A stretch of DNA of 64,000 nucleotides, from positions 62,001-126,000 of the forward strand of contig NZ_BMUE01000004.1 in NCBI RefSeq assembly GCF_014650035.1, in the 5' to 3' direction. Under the pieces are notes generated by a model. The model did no database searches. It had not been told where the DNA came from and saw only the letters and a program-made list of their open reading frames with translations. Of the stretch, positions 8,801 through 17,615 are shown one piece after another. The translations under genes and the position numbers were made by a program. Source of the stretch: Streptomyces lucensis JCM 4490. Lineage in GTDB: Bacteria > Actinomycetota > Actinomycetes > Streptomycetales > Streptomycetaceae. Position 1 is the stretch's first letter, and each line of letters starts with the position of its first letter.

Positions 8801-9254
8801 CACTCACGGCGACGGTCCGGTCACCCGGCGTTCCCGGAACGGACCGGAATCCCTGCTTCAGGGAATCTACACATTGAATGCTCAACCAAGTCACCACCGT
8901 CGGCGTATCTGCACATCCGCGCGCCCCCCGGCACACCTTTGGCGCGGAGTGCCGGATTCGACGCCGCGAGGGCAAGGGAGGCGGCGCGACGAAGCCGTGC
9001 GGCATGTGAAGGAGTCGCCCGCAAGGCGTGCGCACGTCTGCACGCTTGACCCCCTCCGGAAACCAAGTTCCCAGGTGAGAGCCCTGATTGATTGGAAGCA
9101 CGCGCCACGTGCGTGCTTTGATCCATCGCACCGCAGGAGTTGCCCGGGTCCCCGGAGACGGGTGCCCGGCGCCCGGCGGTCGCGGCCGTCCGTCTGTCCC
9201 CAGAGGGGGCCGCTCTCCCCCTTGTGAAATATCCATATGAAGGGAAGTTCCACC
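8801..9254 (+). promoter_or_regulatory. 454-base leader region of the peptide-export locus
   Basis: No gene is recognisable. Structured elements are a small hairpin TCCCTG/CAGGGA at 8850-8864, which could end the thioesterase transcript, a TTGA/TCAA pair at 8874-8885, and a stronger inverted repeat AAGCACGC/GCGTGCTT at 9096-9118 with a 7-base loop followed by TTG. A TTGACC at 9046 could be a -35 element, but no good -10 follows at the right distance. The region upstream of the ribosome binding site (about 9222-9240) is unusually AT-rich for this genome. Confidence 0.45.
9096..9118 (+). repeat. inverted repeat upstream of the precursor-peptide gene
   Basis: AAGCACGC (9096-9103) and GCGTGCTT (9111-9118) are perfect complements around GCCACGT. 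It may be an operator or a transcript hairpin about 140 bases before the precursor start. The sequence alone does not decide which. Confidence 0.5.
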
Positions 9255-9470
9255 ATGAACTCCACCCCCCAGGTCGAGACCGTCGAGATCTCGGACGCCG
9301 AGCTGGACAACGTCTCCGGCGGCCTTTCCGTGAACGCCCTGAACACCGTGACCGGCGCCGTCAACGGCGTTGCCCCGGTCTCCGGCGTGGTGGACACGGC
9401 CATCGGCACCGTCGAGGGCGTCACCGGCCTGAACACCCAGCCGCTGACCAACCTGGTCGCCGGTCTCTGA
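9255..9470 (+). CDS. double-glycine leader precursor peptide (bacteriocin-like)
   Basis: A 71-residue peptide. Residues 1-23 form a leader ending ISDAELDNVSGG, an excellent match to the (L/I)SxxELxx(I/V)xGG leaders cut by C39 peptidases. The predicted 48-residue core starts LSVNALNTVTG and ends TNLVAGL. It has no Cys, no aromatic residue and no Lys, Arg or His; it carries one Asp and one Glu and is rich in Val, Gly, Thr and Asn with hydrophobic residues every three to four positions. ATG at 9255 is chosen because AGGGAAG (9241-9247) is correctly placed; an ATG at 9237 precedes that site. It is followed by a hairpin and then by an adaptor and two exporters, one with a C39 domain. Without Cys it cannot be a lanthipeptide. 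Its activity is unknown. Confidence 0.88.
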   Translation: MNSTPQVETVEISDAELDNVSGGLSVNALNTVTGAVNGVAPVSGVVDTAIGTVEGVTGLNTQPLTNLVAGL

Positions 9471-9493
9471 TCGCACGCCGGTGCCATCCCGGT

Positions 9494-9517
9494 CCCGGAG
9501 CCGTCCCCGGCTCCGGG
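9494..9517 (+). terminator. hairpin between precursor and exporter genes
   Basis: CCCGGAGCCG and CGGCTCCGGG form a perfect 10-base stem with a TCCC loop, 24 bases after the precursor stop codon. No T tract follows. A partial terminator here would give more precursor than exporter transcript, the usual stoichiometry in bacteriocin operons. It could also stabilise the 3' end. Confidence 0.65.
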
Positions 9518-9606
9518 GCTCTCGGGTGCCCGAAGGCGCACCGCGGTCCCGGCGGCGCGCCCGGACCCTGTCGTGAAGATGTCTCTCCTCGGGTGAGGGA
9601 AGTTCC

Positions 9607-10413
9607 GTGCAGTTCCGCCAACAGGCCCTCGCCAAGCTCCAGTCGCCGGAGGAGCTGGACCTCCCGGTGCGGCTCGCCCGCCCGCGGGGCCGGCTCGCGC
9701 TGGGCGTCACCGTCGTCGTCATGGCGGCGGCCTCCGTCTGGGCCGTGACCGGCTCGGTCTCCTCCACGGTGAGCGCGCAGGCCGTTCTCACGCACGGGCA
9801 GGGCAGTTATCTGCTCCAGAGCCCCGTGTCCGGCCAGGTGACGGCCGTCCTCGCCCGGCAGGGCGACCGGCTGCCCGCCAACGCGCCCGTGCTCCAGGTC
9901 CGTACGGCCGGCGGCACTTCGGTGATCCGCACCGTGGCCGCGGGCCGGGTCACCACGCTCGCCGCCACGATCGGGCAGATCATCCGGACCGGCACCGACG
10001 TCGCCGCCGTGGAGAAGATCGCCCACGCCTCCGACCCGTTGTACGCGACCGTGTACGTCCCCGCCGGCAGCGCCGCCGCCATCCCGGCGCACGCGTCCGT
10101 GGACCTCACCGTGTCGTCGGTGCCCAGCCGGCAGTACGGCGTGCTGCGCGGCCGGGTGAAGTCGGTGGACCGCACCGCCCAGTCCGCCCAGTCCGTCGCC
10201 GCGTTCCTCGGTGACGGCCAGCTCGGTGAGCAGTTCACCCGCGAGGGCCGCCCGGTGGCCGTCCTGGTCGAACTGGACAGGTCCGCGGACACCCGCAGCG
10301 GCTACCGCTGGTCCACCGCCGAAGGACCGCCGTACCGGCTCGACTCGATGACCCTCGCCTCCGCCTCGGTCGAACTGGCCGACCAGCGTCCCGTCGATTG
10401 GCTGCTGCCGTGA
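9607..10413 (+). CDS. HlyD-like secretion adaptor, NHLM bacteriocin-system type
   Basis: A 268-residue protein with the family opening QALAKLQSPEELDLPVRL, one membrane anchor at about residues 30-50, then a lipoyl/biotinyl-type beta domain (QSPVSGQVTAVLARQGD and GRVTTLAATIGQII halves) and a C-terminal beta-barrel. It matches the secretion protein that accompanies NHLM-type peptide exporters. It is shorter than Gram-negative HlyD and lacks the long coiled coil, as expected with no outer membrane. GTG at 9607 follows AGGGAAGTTCC, the same 11 bases that lie upstream of the precursor gene. Its stop codon overlaps the next start (GTGA), indicating translational coupling with the exporter. Confidence 0.88.
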   Translation: MQFRQQALAKLQSPEELDLPVRLARPRGRLALGVTVVVMAAASVWAVTGSVSSTVSAQAVLTHGQGSYLLQSPVSGQVTAVLARQGDRLPANAPVLQVRTAGGTSVIRTVAAGRVTTLAATIGQIIRTGTDVAAVEKIAHASDPLYATVYVPAGSAAAIPAHASVDLTVSSVPSRQYGVLRGRVKSVDRTAQSAQSVAAFLGDGQLGEQFTREGRPVAVLVELDRSADTRSGYRWSTAEGPPYRLDSMTLASASVELADQRPVDWLLP

Positions 10414-12632
10414 CCACCACCCAGGAGACCCGTGGCCGCAGACGGGCCGCCCCGGCCGGGCGGCCGGTCCCCAAGTCCCGTACGCGGGCGGTCCGTACGC
10501 CGACCGTGCTGCAGATGGAGGCCGTGGAGTGCGGCGCCGCCTCCCTCGCGATGGTCCTCGGCCACCACGGCCGGCACGTCCCGCTGGAGGAGCTGCGCAT
10601 CGCCTGCGGTGTCTCCCGGGACGGCTCGCGCGCCAGCAACCTGCTGAAGGCGGCCCGCGGTTACGGCCTGACGGCCAAGGGCATGCAGATGGACCTGGCC
10701 GCCCTCGCGGAGGTGCGCGCGCCGGCCATCCTGTTCTGGGAGTTCAACCACTACGTCGTCTACGACGGCATGGGCCGCCGCTTCGGCCGGCGCGGCGTGT
10801 TCGTCAACGACCCCGCCAAGGGCCGCCGGTTCGTGCCCCTGGAGGAGTTCGACGGCAGCTACACCGGCGTCGTCCTGGTGATGGAGCCCGGCGAGGGCTT
10901 CACCCCGGGCGGGCGCCGGCCGGGCGTGCTGGGCGCGATGCCGGCCCGGCTGCGCGGCACCGCCGGCGCCCTGCCCGCCGCCGTGCTGGCCAGCCTGCTG
11001 CTCGTCGCGGTGGGCGCGGCCGTCCCCGCGCTCAGCCGCACCTACATCGACATGTTCCTCATCGGCGGCCGGACCTCGCTGCTGGGCGTGCTGTTCGCCT
11101 CGATGGCCACCTGCGTGCTGCTCACCCTGGTGCTGACCTGGCTCCAGCAGGCCAACCTGCTGCACGGCCGGATCATCTCCTCCACCCTCTCCAGCGCCCG
11201 CTTCCTGCGCCACCTGCTGCGGCTGCCGGTGACGTTCTTCGCCCAGCGCTCCCCCGCCGACCTGGTGCAGCGGCTGCAGTCCAACGACCAGGTCGCCGAG
11301 ACCCTGGCCCGCGACCTCGCGGCGGCGGGCGTGGACGCGATCGTGGTCGTGCTGTACGCCGTGCTGCTCTACGCCTACGACCCGCAGCTGACGTTCGTCG
11401 GCATCGGCGTGGCCATGCTGAACGTGGTGGCCATGCGGCTGGTCGTACGACTGCGGGCGACCCGTACGGCGAAGCTGCGCGCGGACACGGCGAGGCTGAC
11501 CAACACCTCCTACACCGGCCTGCAGCTGATCGAGACGATGAAGGCGACCGGCGGTGAGGACGGCTACTTCCGCAAGTGGGCCGGCCAGCACGCCGCCACG
11601 CTGGAGGAACAGCAGCGCCTCGGGGTGCCGAGCGCCTGGCTCGGGGTGGTCGCGCCGACGCTCGCGGCCCTCAACAGCGCGCTGATCCTGTGGATCGGCG
11701 GCATGCGGGCGGTCGAGGGCCACCTGTCGGTCGGCCTGCTCGTCGCCTTCCAGGCGCTGGTCACCCGGTTCACCGCGCCGCTGACCCGGCTCAACGGCGT
11801 GGCGGGCCGGATCCAGGACTTCGCGGCCGACGTGGCCCGGCTGAAGGACGTGGAGAACTTCCAGGCCGACCCGCTCTACGCCCGCCACGGCGGGGGCGAC
11901 TCGACGCGCCGGCTGCACGGGCACGTCGAGCTGGAGAACGTCACGTTCGGCTACAGCCCGCTGGACCAGCCGCTGCTGAGCGGCTTCGACCTGACCGTGG
12001 GCCCCGGGCAGCAGGTGGCACTGGTGGGCGGCTCGGGCAGCGGCAAATCCACGGTGTCCCGGCTCATCTCGGGGCTGTACGCGCCGTGGGACGGCGTGAT
12101 CCGCATCGACGGCCGGCGGCTGGAGGACATCCCGCGCGGCGCGCTCGCCTCCTCCGTCTCCTTCGTCGACCAGGACGTGTTCCTGTTCGAGGGCTCGGTC
12201 CGTGACAACGTCGCCCTGTGGGATCCGTCGATCCCGGACGAGGCCGTGGTGGAGGCGCTGAAGGACGCCGCCCTGTACGACGTGGTGACGCGCCGGCCCG
12301 GCGGCATCCACAGCCCTGTCGAGCAGGACGGCCGCAACTTCTCCGGCGGCCAGCGCCAGCGCCTGGAGATCGCCCGGGCGCTGGTGCGGCGGCCCAGCAT
12401 CCTGGTGCTGGACGAGGTGACCAGCGCCCTGGACGCGGAGACCGAACTGGTGGTGATGGACAACCTGCGCCGGCGCGGCTGCGCCTGCGTGGTGATCGCC
12501 CACCGGCTGAGCACGGTCCGCGACAGCGACGAGATCGTCGTGCTCCAGCACGGCACGGTCGTCGAACGCGGGCGGCACGAGGAGCTGGTGGCGCGCGGCG
12601 GCGCGTACGCCGCGCTGGTCAGGGAGCGGTGA
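10410..12632 (+). CDS. C39 peptidase-containing ABC exporter, NHLM type
   Basis: A 740-residue half-transporter. The N-terminal C39 peptidase (about 30-160) has the catalytic Cys41 in VECGAAS, the His in FNHYVVYDG and the Asp in VNDPAKG, all intact. A six-helix membrane domain (about 175-460) and an ATPase domain follow, with Walker A GGSGSGKST near 540, signature FSGGQRQR near 643, Walker B ILVLDE and H-loop IAHRLST. It should cut double-glycine leaders during export; the only candidate substrate in view is the peptide at 9255. GTG at 10410 overlaps the adaptor stop by four bases. The next gene starts one base after its stop, so the three genes are co-translated. Confidence 0.95.
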   Translation: MTTTQETRGRRRAAPAGRPVPKSRTRAVRTPTVLQMEAVECGAASLAMVLGHHGRHVPLEELRIACGVSRDGSRASNLLKAARGYGLTAKGMQMDLAALAEVRAPAILFWEFNHYVVYDGMGRRFGRRGVFVNDPAKGRRFVPLEEFDGSYTGVVLVMEPGEGFTPGGRRPGVLGAMPARLRGTAGALPAAVLASLLLVAVGAAVPALSRTYIDMFLIGGRTSLLGVLFASMATCVLLTLVLTWLQQANLLHGRIISSTLSSARFLRHLLRLPVTFFAQRSPADLVQRLQSNDQVAETLARDLAAAGVDAIVVVLYAVLLYAYDPQLTFVGIGVAMLNVVAMRLVVRLRATRTAKLRADTARLTNTSYTGLQLIETMKATGGEDGYFRKWAGQHAATLEEQQRLGVPSAWLGVVAPTLAALNSALILWIGGMRAVEGHLSVGLLVAFQALVTRFTAPLTRLNGVAGRIQDFAADVARLKDVENFQADPLYARHGGGDSTRRLHGHVELENVTFGYSPLDQPLLSGFDLTVGPGQQVALVGGSGSGKSTVSRLISGLYAPWDGVIRIDGRRLEDIPRGALASSVSFVDQDVFLFEGSVRDNVALWDPSIPDEAVVEALKDAALYDVVTRRPGGIHSPVEQDGRNFSGGQRQRLEIARALVRRPSILVLDEVTSALDAETELVVMDNLRRRGCACVVIAHRLSTVRDSDEIVVLQHGTVVERGRHEELVARGGAYAALVRER

Positions 12633-12633
12633 G

Positions 12634-15450
12634 ATGACGTCCGTGCACGAAGGGGACGTGGTCCTCGGGGCGTTCGGTTCGCTGGGCACGCGGTTCGACT
12701 GCGCGGGTCTGGGCCGCGTGGACCTGGAGGGCCCCCAGGTGCTGTGGCTGGTCGCGGCCGGCGCCCTGGACCTGTTCGCGGTGGACGCCGCCCAGCAGGG
12801 CCACTGGCACCACCTCGGCCGGCTGGAGCCGGGCGCGCTGCTGCTCGGCCCGGTCACCGGCCCTGAGCACACCCTGGTGGCCCGCCCGGTCCGCGACTGC
12901 GTGCTGCACCGCGTCGGCCTCCGCGAGCTGTACCAGCCGGCGGACACCCAGACCTGGTCGTACGACGAGTACGGCAACCCGCAGTACGTGCCCCCCACGT
13001 CGAGCCCGCTGGAGTACGCCCTCGCACTCGGTGTGGGCCGCGGTCTGTCCGTGCTCTTCCAGGCGCCGCTGGCCGAGGACCGGGCCGCCGCGCCCGCCGA
13101 CGACGACGTGTTCTGGATGCAGGTGCCGCCGGGCAGCGCGCAGTACGGCTCGCTGTACGGCGCGGAGGCCGCCGCGGACCTGCTGATGGACCCGGCGCTG
13201 TGGCAGAGCCTGGTCGACCAGCAGTACCGGCTGCTGACCGCGCTGGACCGGTGGATCGAGCAGCTGGAGCGCAGCCACGAGACGCGTACGGCCGCCGGGA
13301 TCAAGGCCGGTGAGGCGGTCCGCGCCCAGGCCGACCGGACACTGCTGGCCTCCATCGGCAGGCCCTCCGCCCGCCGTACCACGGCCGCCGACGCGGACGC
13401 CACGTACGCCGCCTGCAGGCTGGTCGCCGAGGCGGCCGGGATCACCCTGGCCGGGCCGGCGCAGGGCGGCACCGGCAGCGACCGGCTGGACCCGGTCGAG
13501 CGGGTGGCCCTCGCCTCCCGGGTGCGCACCCGTGCCGTACGCCTGGACGGGCGCTGGTGGCGGGAGAACGTGGGCCCGCTGGTCGGGCACCGGGCGCTGT
13601 CCGGGGCGCCGGTCGCCCTGCTGTGGCGGCGCGGCGGCTACGTGGCCGTACAGCCCGCGACCGGGCGCGAGACGCCGGTCGAGAAGGCGAACGCCGAGGA
13701 GTTCGAGCCGCGCGCGGTGATGTTCTACCGGCCACTGCCGGACCGGCGGCTCGGACCGCTGGGACTGCTGCGCTTCAGCCTGCGCGGCACCCGCGGCGAC
13801 CTGCTCAACCTGCTGCTCGCGGGGCTGGTGACGGTGGCGATCGGTGCACTGGTGCCGATCGCCACGGGCAAGGTGCTCGGCGAGTACGTGCCACAGGCCC
13901 GGACGGGCCTGATCGCCCAGGTGTGCCTGGCCGTGATGGTGAGCGCGGTGGTGGCGGCGGCGTTCACGCTGCTGGAGAACCTGTCCATCCTGCGGCTGGA
14001 GGGCCGTATCGAGGCGGCGCTGCAGCCGGCCGTGTGGGACAGGCTGCTCCGGCTCCCGACCCGGTTCTTCACCCAGCGCTCGACCGGTGAACTGGCCAGC
14101 GCGGCCATGGGCATCAGCGCGATCCGCCGGCTGCTGGCGGGGGTCGGGCCGGTGGTCGCGCAGTCGGTGACGGTGGGCGCGATGAACCTCGCCCTGCTGT
14201 TCTGGTACAGCCCGGCGATGGCGGCGGCGGCGGTCGGCATGCTCGTGGTCGTCGCGGCCGTGTTCCTGGGGCTCGGGCTGTGGCAGGTGCGCTGGCAGCG
14301 ACGGCTCGTGGTGCTCGGCAACAAGCTGAACAACCAGGCGTTCCAGACCCTGCGCGGGCTGCCCAAACTGCGGGTGGCGGCGGCGGAGAACTACGCGTAC
14401 GCGGCCTGGGCACGCGAGTTCGCGCGCAGCCGGGAACTCCAGCAGCGGGTCGGCCGGATCAAGAACCTCAGCACCGTGCTGGGCGCGGTCTACCTGCCGG
14501 TGTGCACCCTGCTGATGTTCATGCTGCTGGCGGGACCGGCCAAGGGCTCGATGTCGGCGGCGGACTTCCTGGCCTTCAACACCTCGGTGACCATGGTGCT
14601 GACCGCGGTGACGCAGCTGACCGGCGCCTTCGTGTCGGCGGTGGGGGCACTGCCGCTCTTCGAGGAGATCAGGCCGGTGCTGGACGCCGCGCCCGAGGTG
14701 CGCACGGCGAGCACCCGCCCCGGGCCGCTCTCCGGCGCGGTGGAGGCCCGCCGGCTGTCGTTCCGGTACGCCGACGACGGCCCGCTCGTCCTGGACGACG
14801 TGTCCTTCGCCGTGCGCCCCGGGGAGTTCGTCGCGGTCGTCGGCCCGAGCGGCTGCGGCAAGTCCACGCTGCTGCGGCTGCTCATCGGCTTCGACAAGCC
14901 GGTCTCCGGCAGCGTCCTGTACGACGGCCAGGACCTGGCGGCCCTCGACCGGTCGGCGGTGCGCCGCCAGTGCGGAGTGGTCCTCCAGCACGCGCAGCCC
15001 TTCACCGGCTCCATCCTGGACGTCATCTGCGGCACCGAGCCGTACACGCCGGAGGAGGCGATGGCGGCGGCGGAGCTGGCCGGGCTCGCGGAGGACATCC
15101 AGCGGATGCCGATGGGACTGCACACGATCGTCGCGGGCAACGGCGCGATCTCCGGCGGCCAGCGGCAGCGCCTGATGATCGCCCAGGCCCTCATCCGGCG
15201 CCCGCGCATCCTCTTCCTGGACGAGGCGACCAGCGCCCTGGACAACGACACCCAGCGCATCGTCATCGACAGCACCCGCAAGCTGAACGCCACCCGTGTC
15301 GTCATCGCCCACCGGCTGTCGACGGTGCTGGACGCCGACCGGGTGATCGTGATGGAGGAGGGCAAGGTCGTCCAGCAGGGCGCGCCGGCCGAACTGCTCG
15401 CGGACACGGGCGGCCGCCTGCACGAGCTGGTCCGCAGGCAGCTGGCGTAA
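12634..15450 (+). CDS. second NHLM-type ABC exporter with long N-terminal extension
   Basis: A 938-residue protein. About 390 N-terminal residues hold no peptidase; the first part looks like a cyclic-nucleotide-binding-like beta-barrel. Six membrane helices (about 390-680) and an ATPase domain follow, with Walker A GPSGCGKST near 737, signature ISGGQRQR near 839, Walker B ILFLDE and H-loop IAHRLST. Its partner in known NHLM systems is the C39-bearing exporter, and here the two genes are one base apart, so a heterodimer is likely. It converges on a YihY gene only 11 bases away. No modification or immunity gene follows. Confidence 0.93.
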   Translation: MTSVHEGDVVLGAFGSLGTRFDCAGLGRVDLEGPQVLWLVAAGALDLFAVDAAQQGHWHHLGRLEPGALLLGPVTGPEHTLVARPVRDCVLHRVGLRELYQPADTQTWSYDEYGNPQYVPPTSSPLEYALALGVGRGLSVLFQAPLAEDRAAAPADDDVFWMQVPPGSAQYGSLYGAEAAADLLMDPALWQSLVDQQYRLLTALDRWIEQLERSHETRTAAGIKAGEAVRAQADRTLLASIGRPSARRTTAADADATYAACRLVAEAAGITLAGPAQGGTGSDRLDPVERVALASRVRTRAVRLDGRWWRENVGPLVGHRALSGAPVALLWRRGGYVAVQPATGRETPVEKANAEEFEPRAVMFYRPLPDRRLGPLGLLRFSLRGTRGDLLNLLLAGLVTVAIGALVPIATGKVLGEYVPQARTGLIAQVCLAVMVSAVVAAAFTLLENLSILRLEGRIEAALQPAVWDRLLRLPTRFFTQRSTGELASAAMGISAIRRLLAGVGPVVAQSVTVGAMNLALLFWYSPAMAAAAVGMLVVVAAVFLGLGLWQVRWQRRLVVLGNKLNNQAFQTLRGLPKLRVAAAENYAYAAWAREFARSRELQQRVGRIKNLSTVLGAVYLPVCTLLMFMLLAGPAKGSMSAADFLAFNTSVTMVLTAVTQLTGAFVSAVGALPLFEEIRPVLDAAPEVRTASTRPGPLSGAVEARRLSFRYADDGPLVLDDVSFAVRPGEFVAVVGPSGCGKSTLLRLLIGFDKPVSGSVLYDGQDLAALDRSAVRRQCGVVLQHAQPFTGSILDVICGTEPYTPEEAMAAAELAGLAEDIQRMPMGLHTIVAGNGAISGGQRQRLMIAQALIRRPRILFLDEATSALDNDTQRIVIDSTRKLNATRVVIAHRLSTVLDADRVIVMEEGKVVQQGAPAELLADTGGRLHELVRRQLA

Positions 15451-15461
15451 GACCCTCGGGT

Positions 15462-16301
15462 CTACGGCAGACCCTGGTCCCGTCGGTCCCTCGGTCCCCT
15501 GCGGTCGTCCCGGTGGTCGTGGTGCGGCATCCAGTGGTGCTCGCAGAACCAGCGGCCGAACAGCGCGCCGCCGTAGATGACGAAGCCGACGCCGATGAGC
15601 CAGGACTCGACGACGAGTACGGTGCCGACGGCACCGTAGCTGAGCGCGTTGGTGACGATGAGCGGGGTGAAGACGAGGAAGGAGAAGCCCCGCAGTCCGG
15701 CCAGGCCCACGACGGTGGCGACCGCGCCGGGCAGCAGGGCGCGCCAGCGGACCTGCCCGCCGAGCAGGAAGCGCTGCCCCCACCAGAAGAACAGCACGCC
15801 GCTGAGCGCGGACAGCCCGATCCGCTGGTAGCCGTGCAGCGCCGCCTTCGTCGTCACCTCCTGGTAGAGGTAGGCCGTGAGCACCACCAGCCAGGTGGCC
15901 TGCCGCCACACCCGGTGCCAGGGGCCGGCGGCGAGGCCCCAGATCCGTTCGTAGGCGTTCTGCACGCTGCCGCCGAAGGACACGCCGAAGACGGCGAGCA
16001 GGACGCCGCTCCAGACGCTGGTGGTGCCGATGACCTTGCGCGGGGGACTGATGACGTCGGTGAGCACATGGGCGGAGCGTCCCGACAGCCCCATGCCGTC
16101 GGTGAGCCACGAGGCGAAACCGCCCCGCACCAGAGGATCCGCGGCGGCGACCACGATGAGCAGCGGCGCCAGCGTCACGAGGGCGAGCGTGGCGAATCCC
16201 ATGGCCCGGTGCATCAGCTCGAGCTCACGGCCGTGTGCGAACAGGGCTCCGATGCTCAGCCATTCCCTAGCGCGGTGCAGGCCGCGTCGCAACCGGTTCA
16301 C
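15462..16301 (-). CDS. YihY/UPF0761 (BrkB-like) membrane protein
   Basis: A 279-residue integral membrane protein with about six helices and the family signature GGSVQNAYERIWGL in its centre; the C-terminus is a charged His/Arg/Asp-rich tail. The family is widespread and has no settled function; the old RNase BN name is a misassignment. GTG at 16301 follows GGGAGGAG, although the spacing is short, and an upstream in-frame GTG at 16328 is possible. It is divergent from the glycosyltransferase gene and convergent with the exporter operon, so it is probably not part of the peptide system, though an immunity role cannot be excluded from position alone. Confidence 0.85.
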   Translation of the reverse strand: MNRLRRGLHRAREWLSIGALFAHGRELELMHRAMGFATLALVTLAPLLIVVAAADPLVRGGFASWLTDGMGLSGRSAHVLTDVISPPRKVIGTTSVWSGVLLAVFGVSFGGSVQNAYERIWGLAAGPWHRVWRQATWLVVLTAYLYQEVTTKAALHGYQRIGLSALSGVLFFWWGQRFLLGGQVRWRALLPGAVATVVGLAGLRGFSFLVFTPLIVTNALSYGAVGTVLVVESWLIGVGFVIYGGALFGRWFCEHHWMPHHDHRDDRRGPRDRRDQGLP

Positions 16302-16490
16302 GACTCCTCCCGGGCTCGCCGCCCACACGCTCTCTGTGCCGATTCATCCATCCCCGCGCGCCCCGGGCAAGTCGCGGCAGGGCCGCGGGCACCGGCACGG
16401 CGCAATACCGGGCGGCCGGGTACGCCCGAACCGGCGACACGAGCGGCGGATGCGCCCTTCGCGCGCCGCGGCACCGGAGAATCGGCACCC

Positions 16491-17615
16491 GTGCGTACTC
16501 CTGCCCAGGTGCCCCACGCGGTGCCGCCCCCGCCGGGCGGCGGACGGCGGACCCTCATCGTCAGCGCGAGCATGGGGGCCGGCCATGACACCGTGGCCGC
16601 CGAACTCGCGCGCCGCGCGACGTCGTACGGGCACGAGCCGCACGTGGTCGACGTGCTGCGGCTGCTGCCGTGCGGCCTGGGCACCGGGCTGCGCCAGGGC
16701 TACCGGGCCTCGGTGCGGCACGCGCCCTGGGTGTACGCCGGCGTCTACGGCGCGTTCCTGCGCGGCGGCGGCCCGCGTCCCAGCGGGGTGCCGCTGGCCC
16801 GGCTCGCCGGCGACCGGCTGACCGGCCTCGTGGACCGGCTGGGGATCGACGTGGTGGTGTCCGTCTTCCACCTCGCCGCGCAGCTGACCGGCCACCTGAG
16901 GTCCCGGGGTGTCCTGCGCGTGCCCAGCACCGTGTTCCTGCTCGACTTCGCCGTGCACCGGCAGTGGCTGCATCCCGGCAACGACCGGTACCTGTGCCTG
17001 ACGGACGCGGCGGCGGCCGAGGTGCGCGCGGCGGTCGGAGCGCGCACCGTGACGACCGGCCCGGTGGTCGCGCCCGCCTTCCGCGCGCCGGCGCCGGGAG
17101 CGGCCCGCTGGCGGGAACGCTTCGCCGGACGGGCGCCCGGCCGGCCGCCGGTACTGCTGTCCGCGGGCGCCTGGGGTGCGGCCTCCGGCCTGGCCGCCAC
17201 GGCCCGGACGCTGGCGGGGGCCGGGTACCTGCCGGTCGTGCTGTGCGGCCGCCATCAGCGGCTGCGCGAGCGGGTGTCCCGGGTTCCGTGGGCCGTCGCC
17301 CTGGACTGGACCGACGACATGCCCGGGCTGCTGTGCGCGGCGTACGCCCTGGTCGACAACGCCGCCGGCCAGACCGCCGTGCAGGCCCTCGCGGCGGGCC
17401 TGCCCGTGGTGGGACACCGCCCCCTGCCCGGCCACGGGGCGGACGGGGTCCGGCGGATGGCCGGCCTCGGCCTGTCGGAGTACGCCCCCGACGGCCCCGC
17501 CCTCCTGGAGGCCCTCGGCAGGCTCGCGGAGAACGGCCGGGAACGCACGTCCCTGGCGGCCCGCGGCCGGGCCCTGTTCCGGTGCGACGCGATGGAGCAC
17601 GTGGCCGGACTGTGA
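16491..17615 (+). CDS. MGDG-synthase-like / GT28-type glycosyltransferase
   Basis: A 374-residue protein. The N-terminal half opens with SASMGAGHDTVAAELARRA, the glycine-rich acceptor-binding motif of monogalactosyldiacylglycerol synthases. The C-terminal half has the GT28 donor-binding segment NAAGQTAVQALAAGLPVVG. It would transfer a sugar from a nucleotide sugar to a lipid or similar acceptor at the inner face of the membrane. GTG at 16491 is preceded by GGAGA ten bases away. The last codons are repeated in degenerate form downstream (see the repeat at 17591). Donor and acceptor are not predictable. Confidence 0.82.
   Translation: MRTPAQVPHAVPPPPGGGRRTLIVSASMGAGHDTVAAELARRATSYGHEPHVVDVLRLLPCGLGTGLRQGYRASVRHAPWVYAGVYGAFLRGGGPRPSGVPLARLAGDRLTGLVDRLGIDVVVSVFHLAAQLTGHLRSRGVLRVPSTVFLLDFAVHRQWLHPGNDRYLCLTDAAAAEVRAAVGARTVTTGPVVAPAFRAPAPGAARWRERFAGRAPGRPPVLLSAGAWGAASGLAATARTLAGAGYLPVVLCGRHQRLRERVSRVPWAVALDWTDDMPGLLCAAYALVDNAAGQTAVQALAAGLPVVGHRPLPGHGADGVRRMAGLGLSEYAPDGPALLEALGRLAENGRERTSLAARGRALFRCDAMEHVAGL

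Noticed and set aside
5146..8877. A very long plus-strand open frame running through the phosphatase and protease region
   Set aside because: It is out of frame with the phosphatase and antisense to the protease. It exists because stop codons are rare in GC-rich DNA, and its translation is low-complexity Arg/Gly/Ala.
12619..16110. A long minus-strand open frame opposite the second ABC exporter
   Set aside because: It is the antisense shadow of a gene with full exporter motifs; it has no domain and no ribosome binding site.
15462..16301. YihY-like gene as the immunity protein of the peptide locus
   Set aside because: It is convergent, has its own promoter region shared with the glycosyltransferase, and belongs to a general membrane family. 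Position alone is not enough.
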